Assembly (NCBI GenBank): GCA_023411225.1
Contig: JAEYPA010000141.1
Span: 1-41,158, forward strand
DNA length: 41,158 nucleotides
Source of the DNA: Bacillota bacterium
Lineage (GTDB): Bacteria; Bacillota; Clostridia; Lachnospirales; Lachnospiraceae
Direction: 5' to 3'
The notes under the pieces were generated by a model, which saw nothing but the letters and a program-made list of their open reading frames with translations, ran no database searches and had not been told where the DNA came from. Of this stretch, positions 32,571 to 39,526 are shown in pieces. A program made the translations under genes and the position numbers. Position 1 is the stretch's first letter, and every line of letters starts with the position of its first letter.

Positions 32571-33124
32571 AACATGCCCTCCTTTTCTAGATATGCTTTT
32601 AAGCCATTTCTTGAACGGAACAAATTACTCTTAATCTTGGACTGGCTAGCTTGATAATAATCTGCAATGTCCCTAATGGAGTCTAAATAAAAATATCGAC
32701 AAATGAAAATATTACGAGATTCCTTCGATAAGGTACGAAGGTATGTACTAATTGCATCTGCTAAAGCTTGCAGTTCCAAGTTCTGCTGAGGAGTATTGTT
32801 ACTTCCGATACATTCCTCAAGTTCATAGAGAGATAGGGTATACTGAGAACCCTGGCGTTTTAGACTATTCCGTTTACGATAGGTATCAATGGATACCTGT
32901 CTTATAATTTTTCCTAAAAAAGTTGAAAGAACTACCGGCTTATGAGGTGGTATGGCATTCCAGACCTTTAGATAAGTATCATTCACACATTCCATACTAT
33001 CCTCCAGATTGGAAAGAACATTGTATGCTATCTTTGTAAGATAGCGACTGTACTTTTTTTCTGTTTCTTCAATGGCAGACTCATCTCTGTTCCAGTATAA
33101 GTCTACAATTTGATAATCTTCCAT
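32567..33124 (-). CDS. ECF-type RNA polymerase sigma factor
   Basis: 185 aa, the usual length. Sigma-2 region: YSRYLTKIAYNVLSNLEDSM, ECVNDTYLKVWNAIPPHKP. Sigma-4 region: LRTLSKESRNIFICRYFYLD, SIRDIADYYQASQSKIKSNL. It overlaps the serpin by 4 bp (ATGA), so the two are translated together, as expected of a sigma/anti-sigma pair. GGAAGGTGAATGA precedes the start. A TGCAAC-CGGG promoter just upstream suggests autoregulation. The regulon is unknown. Confidence 0.93.
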   Translation of the reverse strand: MEDYQIVDLYWNRDESAIEETEKKYSRYLTKIAYNVLSNLEDSMECVNDTYLKVWNAIPPHKPVVLSTFLGKIIRQVSIDTYRKRNSLKRQGSQYTLSLYELEECIGSNNTPQQNLELQALADAISTYLRTLSKESRNIFICRYFYLDSIRDIADYYQASQSKIKSNLFRSRNGLKAYLEKEGML

Positions 33125-33158
33125 TCATTCACCTTCCTTTTGTTCCTTCCTTATATAT

Positions 33159-33184
33159 CCCGTAAAAAAAAGAGTATGGTTGCA
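33159..33184 (-). promoter_or_regulatory. Probable ECF-type autoregulatory promoter
   Basis: Minus strand: TGCAAC (33179-33184), 16-bp spacer containing a T-run, CGGG (33159-33162). The AAC -35 and CG -10 are characteristic of ECF promoters. It lies 35 bp before the sigma gene. Confidence 0.6.
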
Positions 33185-33270
33185 CTTTTGTTTGCAAAAT
33201 GATACTAGATAAATTATATCATTATATTTCTCCCAAAAGAACTCTTTATCCATCTAGTTTACAGCTAAAT

Positions 33271-33307
33271 AAAAAGGTGCTATTAGCCACATTAGACTAT
33301 TAGCACC
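33271..33307 (-). terminator. Terminator of purF-purB
   Basis: GGTGCTAATAG pairs with CTAATAGCACC with one A-A mismatch (minus strand), 10-nt loop, followed by TTTTTATTTAGC. It lies 31 bp after the purB stop. Confidence 0.85.
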
Positions 33308-33338
33308 CTCTTATTACTATCGAATTTTCAAATTCTAT

Positions 33339-34772
33339 TTATACATTAATCTCAACATTTAATCCAAGCAAATCCACATTCTCCTCAAGAATTGGATATA
33401 CCACCTGATCCATAAAATCCTCAACCTGTCTGTTGGCACAACCAATATATTTCTTAGGATCCATGGTATTTTTAAGATCTGCTATCGTCATATTAAAGGA
33501 AGGATCTGCAGCAATTAATTCCAAAAGATTATTATCTAAACCATTCTCCTTAACATTTTTACCTGCTTCCATGGAAAGTGTACGAATCTTCTCATGAAGT
33601 TCTTGACGATCTCCACCTGCTTTTACGGCATCCATCATAATATTCTCGGTGGCCATAAATGGAAGTTCTGCCATAAGACGCTTTTCAATAACCTTTGGAT
33701 AAACTACCAAGCCGTCAACCACATTTAAATATAAATCTAAGATACCATCAATTCCAAGAAAAGCTTCTGCTATACTGATTCTCTTGTTAGCAGAATCATC
33801 TAAGGTTCTCTCAAACCACTGGGTAGCAGAGGTAATGGCTGGATTTAATGCATCCACCATAACATAGCGGGATAGGGATGCAATTCTCTCGCTTCTCATA
33901 GGATTTCTCTTATATGCCATCGCTGAAGAACCAATCTGGCCCTTCTCAAATGGCTCTTCTACTTCCTTCAAATGCTGAAGTAGACGGATATCATTAGAAA
34001 ATTTATGAGCACTTGCTGCAATGCCTGCTAAAACATTTACCACCCTGGTATCAATTTTACGGCTGTAGGTCTGTCCAGATACAGCCATACAATCCTTAAA
34101 GCCCAGTTTCTTTGCAATCATAGGATCTACTTTTTTTACTCTGTCATAATCACCATCGAATAACTCTAAGAAACTTGCCTGAGTTCCAGTGGTACCTTTT
34201 GAGCCAAGTAATTTCATATTATTCAGAACATAGACCAGATCCTCTAAATCCAAAACAAGTTCCTGTATCCATAGTGTTGCTCTCTTTCCTACAGTAGTAG
34301 GTTGTGCAGGTTGAAAATGAGTAAACGCAAGGGTAGGAAGGTCTTTATACTCCATAGCAAATCGACCTAATTCATCGATAACATTTACTAATTTCTTCTT
34401 TACCAGTTTTAAAGCTTCAGACATGACAATAATATCTGTATTATCTCCAACATAGCAAGAAGTTGCACCTAGGTGAATGATTCCTTTCGCTTTTGGGCAC
34501 TGTATCCCATAAGCATATACATGGCTCATAACATCATGACGGCAAACTTTTTCTCTTTCCTTGGCCACGTCATAGTTAATATCATTCTGATGTTCTTTTA
34601 ACTCTGCAATCTGTTCCTTACTTATATTTATTCCTAGCTCACGTTCTACTTCTGCTAAAGCAACCCAAAGCTTTCTCCATGTTTTAAACTTCATATCAGG
34701 AGAAAAGATATATTGCATCTCCTTGCTGGCATAACGTTCCGAAAAAGGACTTACATATTTGTCGTTACTCAT
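33339..34772 (-). CDS. purB: Adenylosuccinate lyase
   Basis: 477 aa, fumarase/aspartase superfamily. It removes fumarate from SAICAR and from adenylosuccinate, acting twice in purine synthesis. The signature is GSSAMAYKRNPMRSE; HLGATSCYVGDNTD and TFHFQPAQPTTVGKR-like ThFQPAQPTT residues form the other conserved regions. It begins at 34772 after AAGGAGGTTCAA; the 12 further upstream codons lack a site. It is 76 bp after purF and shares its terminator. This length and the KRNPMRSE form fit the longer eukaryote-like PurB common in clostridia. Confidence 0.97.
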   Translation of the reverse strand: MSNDKYVSPFSERYASKEMQYIFSPDMKFKTWRKLWVALAEVERELGINISKEQIAELKEHQNDINYDVAKEREKVCRHDVMSHVYAYGIQCPKAKGIIHLGATSCYVGDNTDIIVMSEALKLVKKKLVNVIDELGRFAMEYKDLPTLAFTHFQPAQPTTVGKRATLWIQELVLDLEDLVYVLNNMKLLGSKGTTGTQASFLELFDGDYDRVKKVDPMIAKKLGFKDCMAVSGQTYSRKIDTRVVNVLAGIAASAHKFSNDIRLLQHLKEVEEPFEKGQIGSSAMAYKRNPMRSERIASLSRYVMVDALNPAITSATQWFERTLDDSANKRISIAEAFLGIDGILDLYLNVVDGLVVYPKVIEKRLMAELPFMATENIMMDAVKAGGDRQELHEKIRTLSMEAGKNVKENGLDNNLLELIAADPSFNMTIADLKNTMDPKKYIGCANRQVEDFMDQVVYPILEENVDLLGLNVEINV

Positions 34773-34848
34773 TTGAACCTCCTTAAGTAATCTACGTTTT
34801 TTCAACATATTGTATCAAAATTAATAACCAATAGAAAAATTATATCTT

Positions 34849-36288
34849 TTAACATTCATATTCGCCGCGAATGTCTCCCTTTGGAGGATCCACCGGATAT
34901 TTACCTGAGAAACAAGCGTCACAATAACCGTGATCTCCTTCCACTAATTCACTAAGACGTTCTCCGCTAAGATAACCTAAACTGTCTGCTCCAATCATTT
35001 CGCATATTTTTTCTATACTATTGTTGTGGGCAATCAATTGATCACAGGAAGGTACGTCTGTTCCAAAATAGCATGGGAATAAAAATGGTGGCGAACTGAT
35101 TCTTACATGTACTTCTGTAGCACCAGCCTGCTTTAACATCCGAACGATGCGCTCACTGGTAGTACCACGGACAATAGAATCGTCGATCATAACCACACGC
35201 TTCCCTCGTACTACTTCTTTTAATACATTTAATTTAATCTTAACTGCAGACTCCCTGACAGCCTGTTTTGGCTTAATAAAGGTTCTTCCTACGTAACTGT
35301 TTTTCACAAAAGCCATACCAAACTCAATTCCAGATTCTAAGGCAAAGCCTAAGGCTGCAGCATTACCAGAGTCAGGAACTCCTACTACAATATCTGCATT
35401 AACAGGATGGGTTTGGGCAAGAATCTTACCAGCCATAATTCTGGAATTATATACACTAATTCCATCAATATAACTATCTGGTCTTGCAAAATAAATATAT
35501 TCAAAGATACATTTTGCCTTATTCTGTTGACATAGAGCCGTATTAGACTCAATTCCCTTATCTTTGGAAATAGTAACAATTTCTCCTGGTAGTACATCTC
35601 TGACAAATTCTGCACCTACTGCATCTAAGGCACAACTTTCACTTGCCAGAATATATGCATTGTCACGTTTCCCAATACAAAGTGGACGAAAGCCAAATGG
35701 ATCTCTTGCTCCAATCAACTTACGTGGACTCATAACAATCAAGGAATAGGCCCCAGATAATTTTCTCATTGCATTATGCACTGCATCCTCAACATTTTTT
35801 GTCTTAAGTCTCTCTCGTGCTATATGATAGGCGATAACCTCAGTATCAATTGTAGTCTGAAAGATTGCGCCTGTATATTCTAATTCTTCTCTTAATTCAA
35901 GTGCATTAATCAAATTACCATTATGAGCAAGAGCCAAGGTACCTTTTACATAATTTAAAACCAATGGTTGTATATTCTCTGCACAACTAGCTCCTGCTGT
36001 TGAATACCTAACATGGCCGACGCCAATATCACCATGAAGGTCTGACAATGCTTCCGGGGTAAATACTTCATTTATAAGCCCCATACCCTTATAGGAACGA
36101 ACCTTTCCCTTAGGTCCCTCTGTATCACTGACTGCGATTCCACAACTCTCCTGTCCTCTGTGTTGAAGGGAGAATAAACCGTAATAAATGGAAGATGCTA
36201 TATCATTTCCATCAAAATCATAGATACCGAATACTCCACATTCTTCATGAAGTTCGTCTGGAATAAAATCACTTACTATCCTACTCAT
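34849..36288 (-). CDS. purF: Amidophosphoribosyltransferase
   Basis: 479 aa. It makes phosphoribosylamine from PRPP and glutamine, the committed purine step. A 16-residue propeptide precedes Cys17 (HEECGVFGIYD), the Ntn glutaminase nucleophile exposed after cleavage. The PRPP loop is VVMIDDSIVRGTTS. Cysteines in KCIFEYIYFARPDS, FPCYFGTD and YCDACF match the four ligands of the [4Fe-4S] cluster in the Bacillus enzyme, which makes it oxygen-labile. AAAGGGTTTGCC precedes the ATG. It has its own promoter and is followed by purB. Confidence 0.97.
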   Translation of the reverse strand: MSRIVSDFIPDELHEECGVFGIYDFDGNDIASSIYYGLFSLQHRGQESCGIAVSDTEGPKGKVRSYKGMGLINEVFTPEALSDLHGDIGVGHVRYSTAGASCAENIQPLVLNYVKGTLALAHNGNLINALELREELEYTGAIFQTTIDTEVIAYHIARERLKTKNVEDAVHNAMRKLSGAYSLIVMSPRKLIGARDPFGFRPLCIGKRDNAYILASESCALDAVGAEFVRDVLPGEIVTISKDKGIESNTALCQQNKAKCIFEYIYFARPDSYIDGISVYNSRIMAGKILAQTHPVNADIVVGVPDSGNAAALGFALESGIEFGMAFVKNSYVGRTFIKPKQAVRESAVKIKLNVLKEVVRGKRVVMIDDSIVRGTTSERIVRMLKQAGATEVHVRISSPPFLFPCYFGTDVPSCDQLIAHNNSIEKICEMIGADSLGYLSGERLSELVEGDHGYCDACFSGKYPVDPPKGDIRGEYEC

Positions 36289-36320
36289 GGCAAACCCTTT
36301 CTATCTTTAAATCTGATTAT

Positions 36321-36349
36321 ATACTATCATACCAACTATCACTATTCAA
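36321..36349 (-). promoter_or_regulatory. purF-purB promoter
   Basis: Minus strand: TTGAAT (36344-36349), 17-bp spacer, TAGTAT (36321-36326), overlapped by TATAAT-like bases further on. It lies between the purC terminator and purF. Confidence 0.55.
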
Positions 36350-36360
36350 GAAGTGAAAGA

Positions 36361-36400
36361 GGCTGTCGCCACATCTCAGTGAGAGTCCTTTGCGACAGCC
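36361..36400 (-). terminator. purC terminator
   Basis: GGCTGTCGC pairs perfectly with GCGACAGCC over 9 bp with a 22-nt loop that holds a further small stem (CTCA/TGAG). Minus tail TCTTTCACTTCTT. It lies 16 bp after the purC stop. Confidence 0.65.
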
Positions 36401-36416
36401 CAGTTCATTTTACTTT

Positions 36417-37127
36417 TTATAGAATTCCGATACGTTTAGCAACTTCAAGATAAGCATCTTCTACACCACCCATATCTCTTCTAAAACGGTCCTTGTCTAG
36501 TTTATCATGGGTGTTTACATCCCATAATCTACAAGTATCAGGTGAAATCTCATCTGCAAGTACAATCTGACCATCAGCAGTCTTGCCAAACTCAATCTTA
36601 AAATCAACTAATTCGATACCTACAGTGAGGAAATACTTACACATTATTTCATTTATCTTAAAAGTGAGTTCCGTAATACGATCAATTTCTTCTCTGGTGG
36701 CAGCTCCAATGGCAATGGCATAGTAATCATTAATCATTGGATCGCCAAGTTCATCATCTTTATAGCTAAACTCTAATGTAGGACAAAGAAGCTTCCTTCC
36801 TTCTTCTATTCCAAGTTTTTTAGAAAAACTTCCTGCTGCAATATTACGTATAATTACTTCAAGTGGTACAATATCAACCTTCTTTACAGCTGTCTCTCTA
36901 TCACTTAATTCTTCTACAAAGTGAGTAGGAATACCTTCCTTTTCTAGCATCTTAAACATGAAATTGGACATACGATTATTGACAACACCTTTACCAACGA
37001 TAGTACCTTTTTTCAAGCCATTAAATGCAGTAGCGTCATCCTTATAATCCACTATGTAAACATTATCTACGTCAGTCTTAAACACTTTTTTTGCTTTTCC
37101 CTCGTACAACATATCTAACTTGTTCAT
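36417..37127 (-). CDS. purC: SAICAR synthetase
   Basis: 236 aa, normal length. It joins CAIR and aspartate using ATP. Conserved parts seen: LYEGKAKKVF at the N-terminus, FNGLKKGTIVGKGVVNNRMS, VPLEVIIRNIAAGSFSKKLG, VDFKIEFG and LADEISPDTCRLWD. AGGTGGTAGGAAC precedes the start. It stands alone between its own promoter and terminator, although purF follows on the same strand. CGAAAG repeats in its leader could serve control by purines. Confidence 0.97.
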   Translation of the reverse strand: MNKLDMLYEGKAKKVFKTDVDNVYIVDYKDDATAFNGLKKGTIVGKGVVNNRMSNFMFKMLEKEGIPTHFVEELSDRETAVKKVDIVPLEVIIRNIAAGSFSKKLGIEEGRKLLCPTLEFSYKDDELGDPMINDYYAIAIGAATREEIDRITELTFKINEIMCKYFLTVGIELVDFKIEFGKTADGQIVLADEISPDTCRLWDVNTHDKLDKDRFRRDMGGVEDAYLEVAKRIGIL

Positions 37128-37180
37128 GTTCCTACCACCTATTCTTCAAATTTTATTTTTAATTGTTACACTACTTTTAT

Positions 37181-37200
37181 CTTTCGTTTGAATTCTTTCG
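37181..37200 (-). repeat. CGAAAG direct repeats in the purC leader
   Basis: Minus strand: CGAAAG at 37195-37200 and again at 37181-37186 (14-bp period), within TACGAAAGAATTCAAACGAA. They lie 8-27 bp after the predicted transcription start. PurR of Bacillus binds CGAA-containing boxes, so a similar repressor site is possible. Confidence 0.4.
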
Positions 37201-37214
37201 TAAAATACACCTTA

Positions 37215-37242
37215 ATTATAACCTAGACTAAAATATAAGCAA
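37215..37242 (-). promoter_or_regulatory. purC promoter
   Basis: Minus strand: TTGCTT (37237-37242), 16-bp spacer, TATAAT (37215-37220). Start near 37208, giving an 80-nt leader. No purine riboswitch fold is evident in it. Confidence 0.6.
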
Positions 37243-37370
37243 TACTTTTTTAGCATTATTAATATCTAAAGAGTTAATTTTGTCTATTTATACAATTTTA
37301 CTTACAGTTTTTTATTTTTTCTCATCAAAATGCAAAATCCAATCTTTTCTATTCTTAACAAAACTTTCAC

Positions 37371-37424
37371 TTGCAAATATCAGTAATGATTACTATAATT
37401 ATTTTATACGAAATTTGTATAAAA
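37371..37424 (+). promoter_or_regulatory. Promoter and operators of the BFD-like gene
   Basis: TTGCAA (37371-37376), 17-bp spacer, TATAAT (37394-37399). The spacer holds AGTAA-TGA-TTACT (37382-37394), close to a Fur/PerR 7-1-7 core (TAATnATTA). At and after the start site lies TTTTATAC-GAAATTT-GTATAAAA (37402-37424), a perfect 8-bp inverted repeat. Two operator-like palindromes in one short promoter suggest tight control. Confidence 0.65.
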
Positions 37425-37436
37425 GGAGATCTACTA

Positions 37437-37625
37437 ATGAACATGGATAAAAAAGTTTGCTTTTGCATGAAAGTTACAAATGGTGATATCTATAGGGCTG
37501 TACAAGATGGTGCAACTACCTTTGAGGAGGTACAAGAGAAAACAAACACCTCCAGAGGTTGTCGTAGATGTACTGATGATGTGAAGCGATTAATTGAAGA
37601 ATTTGTAAAAGAAAGAGACATGTAA
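37437..37625 (+). CDS. BFD-like [2Fe-2S] mini-ferredoxin
   Basis: 62 aa. Cysteines 8, 10, 42 and 45 (CFC...GCRRC) match the BFD-like Fe-S domain of bacterioferritin-associated ferredoxin and of NifU and assimilatory nitrite reductases. In Escherichia coli Bfd reduces iron stored in bacterioferritin; this free-standing form is common in clostridia and its partner is unknown. Start at 37437 follows AAGGAG-ATCTACTA; the longer frame begins inside the promoter. Stands alone with promoter and terminator; no bacterioferritin gene nearby. Confidence 0.88.
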   Translation: MNMDKKVCFCMKVTNGDIYRAVQDGATTFEEVQEKTNTSRGCRRCTDDVKRLIEEFVKERDM

Positions 37626-37642
37626 AGGAAATAGAGAAAAAG

Positions 37643-37673
37643 AAGGACTTCAGCCAAAACAGCTGAGGTCCTT
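37643..37673. terminator. Terminator between the BFD-like and radical SAM genes
   Basis: AAGGACTTCAGC pairs with GCTGAGGTCCTT (one G-U on the plus strand, C-A on the minus), 7-nt loop. Plus tail TCTATTTAATT; minus tail CTTTTTCTC. It serves two convergent genes. Confidence 0.8.
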
Positions 37674-37682
37674 TCTATTTAA

Positions 37683-38546
37683 TTAGAATAAACTGAGCTG
37701 TTCATATTCCTCAGGCAATTCTTGAAGATATTCAAAAACCTTGTCAGGCTTATGCAATATTCCCTGTTTTTCACACTGGATATGAAAAAGTTTCATAAGT
37801 GAAGCATTGTTATCACTGTTACATACATAGTTATTCCCAAACCTCTCCATATATCTTTGCTTCATTCCAGGGAAATGTTGATCAAGTGCCTGGTAAAAAT
37901 ACTCCCTGCTGCCCTCCCGCATGGTAGTCCCAATCCCAAAACAAATTATACCTTTCACTTCTGCTTCGAAACAATAATCAAGAATTCCCTTAAGGTTCTC
38001 CTCGGTATCGTTGATAAACGGTGACACAGGACTGAACCAGACTACCGTGGGTATTCCATTATCTCGAAGAATCTTTAAAACCTCAAACCGTTCTCGTGTA
38101 CTACAAACGTTCGGCTCTAGAACCTTACATAGTTCCTCATCATAGGTAGTTAATGTCATCTGGACAACACATTTCGCCTTCTTGTTAATACTCTTAAGTA
38201 ATTCCAGGTCCCTCAGAATGCGATTCGATTTAGTCAGAATTGCTAGTCCAAATCCATACGCATCAATTACCTCTAAGCATCTTCTGGTTAGCTTAAGCTT
38301 CTCCTCTAAATGCATATAGGGATCACTCATGGAGCCGGTGCCAATCATACATCTCTTTCGTTTGCTCCTTATTGCCTGCTCCAAAAGGTCAGGGGCATTT
38401 TCCTTTATCTCAATATCCTCAAATCGGTGATTCATCTGATAGCAAGTAGAACGGCTATCACAATAGATACATCCATGGGTACAGCCCCTATAGATATTCA
38501 TTCCATTCTTTGCCGAGAGGATTCTTTTTGCAGAAACAACATGCAT
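37683..38546 (-). CDS. Radical SAM protein of the SPL/Rv2578c-like group
   Basis: 287 aa. Cluster motif CTHGCIYC (C22, C26, C29) near the N-terminus binds the [4Fe-4S] cluster and SAM. GTGSMSDPYMHLEEKLKLTR, LAILTKSNRI, VVQMTLTTYDEELCKVLEP and SPVSPFINDTEENLKGIL are typical of the family annotated as SPL-like or Rv2578c. The substrate is unknown. The frame opens at GTG (38555), but the ATG at 38546 has AAGGTGA at correct distance and is favoured. A true spore photoproduct lyase is longer and different at the C-terminus. Confidence 0.85.
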   Translation of the reverse strand: MHVVSAKRILSAKNGMNIYRGCTHGCIYCDSRSTCYQMNHRFEDIEIKENAPDLLEQAIRSKRKRCMIGTGSMSDPYMHLEEKLKLTRRCLEVIDAYGFGLAILTKSNRILRDLELLKSINKKAKCVVQMTLTTYDEELCKVLEPNVCSTRERFEVLKILRDNGIPTVVWFSPVSPFINDTEENLKGILDYCFEAEVKGIICFGIGTTMREGSREYFYQALDQHFPGMKQRYMERFGNNYVCNSDNNASLMKLFHIQCEKQGILHKPDKVFEYLQELPEEYEQLSLF

Positions 38547-38580
38547 TGTCTTCACCTTCTGTTTTCTAAATACTCATTTC

Positions 38581-38949
38581 TTAAGCCTCAATCTCATATC
38601 CAGCCTCTTTTAGAGCCACTAATGCTCTCTCATAATTTTCATCCTTCGTCAGAATATAATCAGTATTATACGTAGAAATTGCAAAAATCCCTATTTTTTC
38701 TTTTGCCAAAATTCCAGATATCTTTGATAAGATTCCAATCAGTGAAAAATCTAACTCACCCTGAATTCTCATGGCTTTCCAGCCATCATCTCTTTCTGTC
38801 ACATTACCTGGAACCTGATTGCTTAGACAAACCACACTCAGTTCCTCATCTGTCCTTCCAACAAAGCAGAATTTATCACATAAATTGACCTCACTAAGGT
38901 CCTTTACCTTACATACGGAAAAATCCTCAATAAATTTCTTAATTACCAT
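38581..38949 (-). CDS. ACT-domain protein
   Basis: 122 aa. The C-terminal half (about 60-120: MRIQGELDFSLIGILSKISG, ILAKEKIGIFAISTYNTDYI) is an ACT-type ligand domain, and the first half looks like a second, more diverged one, similar to CASTOR/ACT-like proteins. Such proteins bind amino acids and regulate an enzyme or a gene. It lies between a radical SAM and a GNAT gene, 31-35 bp apart, so a small operon is likely. The ATG is 12 bases after AGGAGG, a little far. The ligand cannot be inferred. Confidence 0.8.
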   Translation of the reverse strand: MVIKKFIEDFSVCKVKDLSEVNLCDKFCFVGRTDEELSVVCLSNQVPGNVTERDDGWKAMRIQGELDFSLIGILSKISGILAKEKIGIFAISTYNTDYILTKDENYERALVALKEAGYEIEA

Positions 38950-38978
38950 GATAAATGCGATCCTCCTTCTATCCCAAT

Positions 38979-39443
38979 TTATAACTCCATTATGTAGATT
39001 TCATCATTCTGATTATAAACAAAGCCACTGGAAAGCAGGGTTCTACAGGAAGCTTGATTTTCTTGTTCTGGCGCAACGATAATATATTGGGCTCCATCTT
39101 CTTCCTTGATTTTCTTGATCAATTCCTGTATGATTTGCTTTCCGAAACCTTTCATTAGATAGTCTGCCTCACCAATCATATAGTCAATGCTGTAGGTTCC
39201 CCTGACCTCCATCGTCCCATGCCAGTTCTCCCCACTTTTGCAATACTCGTAGTACTGGCAAAATCCAATTGCCTTATCCTCTTCTTCTACGATATAATGC
39301 TTGATCCAGACAAATTCACCCTTTACATCCTCCACCTCTACTAACCAGTCTTGAGGCTCATGGTACCACTTCGCTACATGTGGTAGATAGAGCCATCGAC
39401 GAAATAGCGCAATGTCTGTTTTTACAAACTCCCTAAGTCGCAT
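38979..39443 (-). CDS. GNAT acetyltransferase, AAC(6')-like
   Basis: 154 aa. The opening (LREFVKTDIALFRRWLYLPH, VAKWYHEPQDW) and the acetyl-CoA region (TYSIDYMIGEADYLMKGFGK) resemble aminoglycoside 6'-N-acetyltransferase relatives; the motif A loop is MKGFGKQ in place of RxxGxG. The frame begins at a TTG (39461), but the ATG at 39443 follows AAGGAGTTGATTGG. Resistance activity is possible but not shown by sequence; many such chromosomal proteins act on unknown amines. Confidence 0.85.
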   Translation of the reverse strand: MRLREFVKTDIALFRRWLYLPHVAKWYHEPQDWLVEVEDVKGEFVWIKHYIVEEEDKAIGFCQYYEYCKSGENWHGTMEVRGTYSIDYMIGEADYLMKGFGKQIIQELIKKIKEEDGAQYIIVAPEQENQASCRTLLSSGFVYNQNDEIYIMEL

Positions 39444-39468
39444 CCAATCAACTCCTTCCAAATAATAT

Positions 39469-39504
39469 AAAGCCTCCTACAATAACATCTTCGCAGAAGG
39501 CCTT
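39469..39504 (-). terminator. Terminator of the secreted MBL-fold gene
   Basis: AAGGCCTTC pairs with GGAGGCTTT through 9 bp including two G-U pairs (minus strand), 18-nt loop, followed by ATATTATTT. It lies just after the MBL-fold gene and ends in the GNAT 5' region. Confidence 0.5.
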
Positions 39505-39526
39505 GTTAAATATGGTTAATTAGACA

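Noticed and set aside
36247..36453. Plus-strand frame over the purC-purF gap
   Set aside because: It covers a terminator and a promoter of the minus strand and has no ribosome site.
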